From Thermoplasmata archaeon (GTDB taxonomy: Archaea > Thermoplasmatota > Thermoplasmata > GCA-020350865), in contig CP070726.1 in assembly GCA_020350865.1 (NCBI GenBank), positions 2,224,019 to 2,233,932 of the forward strand: a DNA stretch of 9,914 nucleotides, read 5' to 3'. Under the pieces are notes generated by a model, which saw nothing but the letters and a program-made list of their open reading frames with translations, was not told the DNA's origin and made no database searches. Shown piece after piece: positions 5,215-9,914 of this stretch; position 1 is the first letter of the stretch, and every line of letters begins with the position of its first letter. A program made the translations under genes and the position numbers.

Positions 5215-8200
5215 TATTTCCTCCGTGATTCATATTACCATTCAATGAGTTCTTGAGCGCAATTATATTCTCATCCATAACGCGTGGAGCCATCCCGTCT
5301 ATCCCGGAGGCACTCCAGTCTGCAAGCTGGGCCAATACGAATTCCTCCACAGGAATACCGGTTCTTTGAGAGATGGTCAAAATCCACTGCATTGCCTTTG
5401 AGCTGAAATCTATATCATCGTGATTGAGGACTGCAAAAAGATGGACAAGGTCGGTTGATACCGCTTCCAAATCCCTCATGAACCTGTTGTCGAATCCGTG
5501 TCTGCGCAGGCAGGCTGCTGCAAACAGAATCAAGAGCAGGGGCCAGAATATGAACAGCACCGTCATATAGAGCAGCACTGGTGGCTCATAGGGAGGCTCC
5601 ACAGGAGGTTCCTCGGGCGGTATGATGCGGAAGGCTTCAGCCCCTGAGCTGTTCCAGTTGCCGCTCTCATCTGCAGCCCAGATGGTATAGCTGTAATTTC
5701 CATCTATATCAAAGGTATCGTCGAAGAACCATTGATTGCCGCTTCCCTGCGTCATGCTGACATTGAGCCAGGCTCCATTGGGCAGGGAGATGTTTATCAG
5801 CACCTCGTCTGTGCCCACATCATCGGTGACATCCACGGTTATATTGACATGTTCACCCTCTCCCTGTTCTTCGGGTGTAGCATCAGGGTCCCCTATCTCG
5901 GGGCTGTCGGTGTCGCGGATTAAAAAACTTTCGAGACCTTCACCGTTCCAATTACCACTTATATCGCTTGCCCACAACATGTAGTAATGGTCACCCAGGT
6001 AGGGATAAGGGGTCTCAAAGAACCATGAATCGCCCTCCCCTCTGTCCATGCTCGTGTTGGTAGAAGTTCCCCCGGGATATATGAGGTGTATCCAAACCTC
6101 TGCAACAGAGGTATCATCCTTCACATCAACAGTAATATTCACAAGGCCGCCATTTTCCTGGGGGTCTGGATTATCGACCAAATTTTCGAACCAGGGAGGT
6201 TCAGTGTCCCGTATGGTAAAGGTCCCAGGGCCTGCGCTGTTCCAGTTATCAGCCACGTCCTTTGCCCAGATGGTGTATGAATACGTACCAAGTTCATCGT
6301 ATTGCGCATGGAGGAGCCATTCGTCGATGACCCCCTCATCCATGCTGGTGTTTGTCAAGCCACTATTTGGGTATGTGATGTTTAACCAGACTTCCTCAAT
6401 ACCCACATCGTCAACGATATGGGCGGTAACAGTGACATAATCCCCGTTCTCCTGGGGATCGGGAGTATCATAGAAATCTATAACCTCAGGCACATCCGTG
6501 TCAATAATCGAAAAGGTCTCGGATCCTGTGCTGTTCCAGTTGTAGTTGACGTCCCTTGCCCATATGAGATAGACATAGTCACCCAGATCGTCATAGGGAA
6601 TGGAGAGGTACCATTCATCACCACTGCCCTGTAACATGCTCACATTGATCCTGCTGCCGTCGGGATACAGTATGTTTATCCAAACCCCACCAACATCGAT
6701 ATTATCGGTAACGTCCACCGTTATATTCACATAACCTCCGTTTTCCTGTGGGTCCGGTATATCTGTTACATCACTTAATTCTGGGAGCTCGGTTTCTATG
6801 ATGATAAATGTTCCAGGCCCTGTGCTGTTCCAGTTGTCGCTCGTATCATTGGCCCATACTGTGTATGAGTGGACATCGAGATTGCTGTAAATGGTATCAT
6901 AGAAGTGTACATTCCCTGTACCTTTCTCCATTGTCTGGTTCGTCCAGGTGCCGTTCGGATAGGTTATGTTGATCCATACCTCGCCCATGCCCACATCGTC
7001 TGCCGCCTCCACTGTAATGTTCACCGAAAACCCGTACTCCTGCGGGTCCGGGAAATCGTTCAAGTTCGAGAATTGCGGGGGCATTGTGTCCTGAATAGTG
7101 TATGTGCCCGGCCAGGAGCTGTTCCAGTAGTTGTGCGTGTCGTTGGCCCAGACGGTGTATGAATATAATCCCAACTCATCATATGTGCTGTTAAAAAACC
7201 ACATATCCCCTGTGCCTTGGCTCATACTTGCATTGAACCATGAACCGTCGGGCATGGTTATATTCACCCATGCCCAAACAACCCCGGCATCATCCGTGAT
7301 ATCCGCAGTAATATTCACAAAACCTCCGTGCTCCTGGGGGTCAGGATAATCGTAGAGATTGAAAAACTCGGGAATCCCGATGTCCAGTATGGTGAATGTT
7401 CCGGGCCCCGTGCTGTTCCAGTTGTCTGCGGAATCGTTTGCCCAGATGATGTAAGAATAAACGCCTGGGAGGTCATAGGTAATATTGTGAAACCACTGGT
7501 CATCGGTTCCCTTAGGCATACTCGCGTTGATCCAACTGCCGTTCGGCATGGTGATGTTGACGTAAACCGAATTAACACCATAGTCATCCGTGACATCCAC
7601 CGTGATATTGACTTTGCCGCCCATATCCTGGGGATCAGGGGTATGGGTAAGGTTGCTGAACTCCGGGGGGCGGCTGTCTATGCTCAGGATTATATATTGT
7701 GGAGGCTCGGGTACAAAATCCTTTACATCAGATGTCACCTGGAGGTTCGTATGGGACCTGAATTGGCCGAAGATCACACCTGTAGGGGCCCCGATATACG
7801 ACAGGGGAAAACGCGCTTCAGTGGAATGGTTGCCAGGTAACCCTCCGGGTACGGGATCAAAATACAGATTGCCGTCCTCTGACATGCTGCCGTCGTCAGA
7901 AGCATTCCAGATGTAAACATCCTTGTTGTTCTCGATTTTCCTAATCGATATGTTTGTGAGAACGGATTCACCGGCAATCGATTCTATCTGAGCCGATACA
8001 AAGATGTCCCACCCGTCCCCTGTAGCGGTTAGATTGATGCCCATATCGAACAACACATCCTCGGCCATGCTGTCGTTGCGAATATCCCACCGCACGTAAA
8101 GCCATGTATCATCGAAATCAAATGCCACAAACGTAAGGTCTGTCATCAACTGGCCCGGGGGAATATCCCCCATCGGATCGTACAGGACCACAGCGGCACC

Positions 8201-8326
8201 TGTCCAGTCCGCCACAGTTCCGTCGTCTACGGTGATTGCCATAACGTCCCTGTCCACAGGCTCACGGAGCATTACCGCGACAAGTAAAATCATCAAGGCA
8301 ATTATGACCTTCCTGTTATGAGCCAT
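5210..8326 (-). CDS. Large type I surface protein with a CBM9/DOMON-like domain and seven 98-residue Ig-like repeats
   Basis: A 1038-residue cell-surface protein. Domains in order: signal peptide or anchor at 1-30, with the hydrophobic stretch at 7-20; an N-terminal domain at about 31-217 whose TVDDGTVADW start and later TWLYVRWD strand resemble CBM9-like or DOMON-like beta sandwiches; seven repeats at 219-904; a proline- and glutamate-rich spacer (905-916); one membrane helix at about 917-939; the basic stop-transfer RRH; and a mostly helical cytoplasmic tail of about 97 residues. Each repeat is probably an Ig-like beta sandwich. I count 37 N-x-S/T sequons outside the membrane, so heavy N-glycosylation is likely. 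It could be an S-layer component, adhesin or receptor; ligand binding is not shown. ATG at 8326 has a weak AGAGG about nine bases upstream. It is coupled to the zinc-ribbon gene downstream. Confidence 0.88.
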   Translation of the reverse strand: MAHNRKVIIALMILLVAVMLREPVDRDVMAITVDDGTVADWTGAAVVLYDPMGDIPPGQLMTDLTFVAFDFDDTWLYVRWDIRNDSMAEDVLFDMGINLTATGDGWDIFVSAQIESIAGESVLTNISIRKIENNKDVYIWNASDDGSMSEDGNLYFDPVPGGLPGNHSTEARFPLSYIGAPTGVIFGQFRSHTNLQVTSDVKDFVPEPPQYIILSIDSRPPEFSNLTHTPDPQDMGGKVNITVDVTDDYGVNSVYVNITMPNGSWINASMPKGTDDQWFHNITYDLPGVYSYIIWANDSADNWNSTGPGTFTILDIGIPEFFNLYDYPDPQEHGGFVNITADITDDAGVVWAWVNITMPDGSWFNASMSQGTGDMWFFNSTYDELGLYSYTVWANDTHNYWNSSWPGTYTIQDTMPPQFSNLNDFPDPQEYGFSVNITVEAADDVGMGEVWINITYPNGTWTNQTMEKGTGNVHFYDTIYSNLDVHSYTVWANDTSDNWNSTGPGTFIIIETELPELSDVTDIPDPQENGGYVNITVDVTDNIDVGGVWINILYPDGSRINVSMLQGSGDEWYLSIPYDDLGDYVYLIWARDVNYNWNSTGSETFSIIDTDVPEVIDFYDTPDPQENGDYVTVTAHIVDDVGIEEVWLNITYPNSGLTNTSMDEGVIDEWLLHAQYDELGTYSYTIWAKDVADNWNSAGPGTFTIRDTEPPWFENLVDNPDPQENGGLVNITVDVKDDTSVAEVWIHLIYPGGTSTNTSMDRGEGDSWFFETPYPYLGDHYYMLWASDISGNWNGEGLESFLIRDTDSPEIGDPDATPEEQGEGEHVNITVDVTDDVGTDEVLINISLPNGAWLNVSMTQGSGNQWFFDDTFDIDGNYSYTIWAADESGNWNSSGAEAFRIIPPEEPPVEPPYEPPVLLYMTVLFIFWPLLLILFAAACLRRHGFDNRFMRDLEAVSTDLVHLFAVLNHDDIDFSSKAMQWILTISQRTGIPVEEFVLAQLADWSASGIDGMAPRVMDENIIALKNSLNGNMNHGGNR
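5615..7672 (-). repeat. Seven tandem 294-base units encoding 98-residue repeats
   Basis: Units in reading order: 7672-7379, 7378-7085, 7084-6791, 6790-6497, 6496-6203, 6202-5909 and 5908-5615. All are exactly 98 codons with no insertion or deletion. Shared marks, by position in the unit: PDPQE at 12-16, VNITV at 21-25, DD at 29-30, VWINI near 36-40, YPNG near 42-45, a W near 60, Y-S-Y-x-I-W-A at 72-78 and NWNS near 84-87. Protein identity between units is clear, but most DNA positions have diverged. The exception is the core CTGTTCCAGTT (plus strand), which recurs at 5649, 6237, 6531, 6825, 7119 (last base changed) and 7413, with a weaker copy at 5943, always in 294-base register. The last unit departs most, with PEEQG in place of PDPQE. 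Confidence 0.95.
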
Positions 8327-8411
8327 GACCGCTCGCCTCTTGGGCCTGCGAGAATCAACTCAGCGGAACTAGAAGATCCCGCGGCATCACTATTGAACAA
8401 TTTCCGGCTTG

Positions 8412-8420
8412 CTTAAATAA
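8412..8420 (-). promoter_or_regulatory. Candidate TATA box for the surface protein and zinc-ribbon operon
   Basis: The minus strand reads TTATTTAAG in the 154-base gap after the PolB2 gene. Transcription would begin near 8390, giving a leader of about 60 bases before the ATG at 8326. This suggests the pair is transcribed apart from the polymerase. Confidence 0.45.
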
Positions 8421-8480
8421 TATGTGTCAAAATTATCAAATCCGAAAATTATGTCCGGTCATCCTAAGAAACTGGCCGCG

Positions 8481-9914
8481 CTACATCATCTTCCTCAGGC
8501 TCTCCTCGTCGTATCCGAAGGGCGCAAGCAGGGTTTCCCCCGCCCTCAAAAGCAGGTCGGTGTACCTGCCGATATCGTACCCCTCATCCCCCTCGATGAG
8601 GTCTGCCAGCTTCACCCTTTTTGCGGGCTCCTTTGTGGAGCTGTCGCACACGATGAACCGTATTTTCTGGCCGGGCTGGATCTCGAAGCCGTGCCTTTTC
8701 AGCTGCCTCAGTGCAGCCACCTGGTCGTTTTCCTGGCGGTATTCCCCGAGGCTCCTCGAGATCCTCTTGGTGAGGACGAGGTCCTCAAGCCTGCAGTCAC
8801 CGCCCTTTATCATACCGCAGTAGCTCTTCAGGACCGCCACTGCGTCCGGTATCCGTTCCATGAACTCCCTGGAATTTTCAGCCCTGGCCAGCACCCCGAG
8901 CATGTCCGCCTGGGCCCTCCTTATCAGTTCGGGTGTGTCGTGCTTTCTCAAATCGATGCCCCTCACCTTCAATTCCCCGTCCTCGAAGAGGCCGTAGTAC
9001 CGGTTCAGGGCTCCAACACCCGTGGTCTTGTTGGGCAGAAAGACGATCCACTTGTATGTGCCCTCCAGCTCCAGGGGTATGTCCATGTATTTCGATACGT
9101 ACCTGCAGAAGTAATCGTGGTTGGTGAAGCCGTTCGGCTTCAGCCAGAGGCAGTCCACCATGCCGTGCAGCACCTCGTACCCGTAGTTCTCGGCAATCTC
9201 CATGGTCCTCACCAGTATGTCCCTGCCGTAGGCGTTGATGGACTCGTGGCACTCGATTCTGCCGAACCGGGCGTTTCGATAGCCTGTGTACCCGAATGCC
9301 GTGACCAGTACCCACTTCAAAATGTCCGCTCTCTGTCTGTGGATCTTTCTTTTTTCGGGCTGTGTTTCTGCAAGGCGCTTGAACGCGATTCTCCTCTGCA
9401 CCAGGGGTCTTACCACCTGCGGTATCATGCCGAGCCTCTTCTCGCACACGTGGTACAGCAGCTCGGGGACGATCCTCTTCGAATCCGGGCAGCAACGGCA
9501 CAGCACCGTCTCGGGGGAGAGGTTGTACTTGGCCATGATGTTGGGGTAGAGGGATGTGAAGTCCACCTCCACCACGTGGTCGTGCACACCCACCACGGGC
9601 TCGAAGATCAGGCCCCCCCTGTCCGCTGTCATGAGCTCTTCTGCCGTCTTGAACTCCTCGGGCACGTTCTTCTTCCACTGCACGATGTAGCCGTGTCTGA
9701 GCGCGAAGTTGACCTGCATGGCGGAAATGGCGCTGCCTGGCGACAGCCTCGATAAGGGCTGCACGGGGATTCCGCACATCCTGGAGAGGTCTGTGAGCCC
9801 GGACATGCCCCCGTCCCTGAACATGAAAGAGCTTGTGGTGTCGATATGCAGTCTGCCTCTAAGCATACAGGCGGGGGGCTTGTACAGTATGCTGCCGTAG
9901 CTGAAGTACGATTT
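8481..9914 (-). CDS. polB2: Family B DNA polymerase, archaeal PolB2 type with altered motif C (5' end cut by window edge)
   Basis: The C-terminal 477 codons of a family B DNA polymerase; the reading frame is open to the right edge, so the true start and most of the exonuclease domain lie outside. Numbering is within the visible part. Residues 1-60 are the end of the exonuclease domain, with F30-x3-D34 where an Exo III YxxxD would be, then the SPGSAIS stretch. Motif A is DFTSLYPNIM with catalytic D118. Motif B has K200 and TAFGYTGY (205-212) in place of NSxYG. Motif C is HGMVDC (250-255) in place of YGDTDS: the first aspartate is methionine, the second (D254) is kept. NRYYG (304-308) and VRGIDLRKHDTP (317-328) are typical of PolB2 as I recall it. 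PolB2 has been described as a family with disrupted catalytic motifs; members may be weak, damage-related or structural. Cysteines C139, C141, C142 and C157 cluster after motif A. Confidence 0.92.
   Translation of the reverse strand, partial: KSYFSYGSILYKPPACMLRGRLHIDTTSSFMFRDGGMSGLTDLSRMCGIPVQPLSRLSPGSAISAMQVNFALRHGYIVQWKKNVPEEFKTAEELMTADRGGLIFEPVVGVHDHVVEVDFTSLYPNIMAKYNLSPETVLCRCCPDSKRIVPELLYHVCEKRLGMIPQVVRPLVQRRIAFKRLAETQPEKRKIHRQRADILKWVLVTAFGYTGYRNARFGRIECHESINAYGRDILVRTMEIAENYGYEVLHGMVDCLWLKPNGFTNHDYFCRYVSKYMDIPLELEGTYKWIVFLPNKTTGVGALNRYYGLFEDGELKVRGIDLRKHDTPELIRRAQADMLGVLARAENSREFMERIPDAVAVLKSYCGMIKGGDCRLEDLVLTKRISRSLGEYRQENDQVAALRQLKRHGFEIQPGQKIRFIVCDSSTKEPAKRVKLADLIEGDEGYDIGRYTDLLLRAGETLLAPFGYDEESLRKMM

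Noticed and set aside
5615..7672. Regularly spaced conserved core as a CRISPR array
   Set aside because: The 294-base period is far too long, the frame is open throughout, and the units encode homologous protein domains.
8424..9755. A 443-codon open frame on the plus strand, antisense to PolB2
   Set aside because: The minus strand encodes a protein with clear family B polymerase motifs through the whole stretch. The antisense product has no recognisable motif and is the usual by-product of G/C-rich third codon positions.
8878..9777. A 299-codon minus-strand frame overlapping PolB2 in another frame
   Set aside because: Its product is rich in Arg, Gly, His and Ala, typical of a shifted reading of a G/C-rich gene, and the polymerase frame covers the same DNA.

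Overview
The window reads as a piece of an archaeal chromosome. Several genes have archaeal hallmarks: a PolB2-type family B DNA polymerase, TATA-like boxes about 25 to 30 bases ahead of start codons (one apparently leaderless gene), Shine-Dalgarno sites of the GGTGA or GAGGTG type, and a sequon-rich surface protein paired with a zinc-ribbon membrane protein. The style of the last two resembles Thermoplasmatota and related Euryarchaeota. That lineage call is an inference from gene content, not from a marker gene.

Layout, left to right. Positions 1-2286 (minus strand) hold a CO-oxidation pair: cooF, a four-cluster ferredoxin starting at TTG, followed by cooS, the nickel-iron CO dehydrogenase, which runs off the left edge lacking only its C-terminal tail. 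Positions 2287-2575 are a gap holding the likely cooF promoter and two inverted repeats. At 2576-2800 (minus) is a 74-residue protein of unknown function. Divergent from it, at 2973-3479 (plus), is a small PD-(D/E)XK-type nuclease-like protein, the only plus-strand gene in the window. At 3542-4342 (minus) is an AT-rich gene for a four-helix membrane protein of unknown function. At 4480-8326 (minus) is a tightly coupled pair: a 1038-residue type I surface protein with seven repeats of exactly 98 residues, then a zinc-ribbon, two-helix membrane protein whose ribosome binding site lies over the stop codon of the first gene. At 8481-9914 (minus) is the C-terminal part of PolB2, running off the right edge; its motif C has lost the first aspartate.

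Functionally there are three themes. CooF and CooS together would oxidise CO and pass electrons to a partner outside the window. The surface protein and zinc-ribbon pair may form an envelope-spanning unit with cytoplasmic parts on both partners. PolB2 and the nuclease-like protein belong to DNA maintenance, but are not in one operon. No tRNA, rRNA, CRISPR array, insertion sequence or prophage gene was seen.
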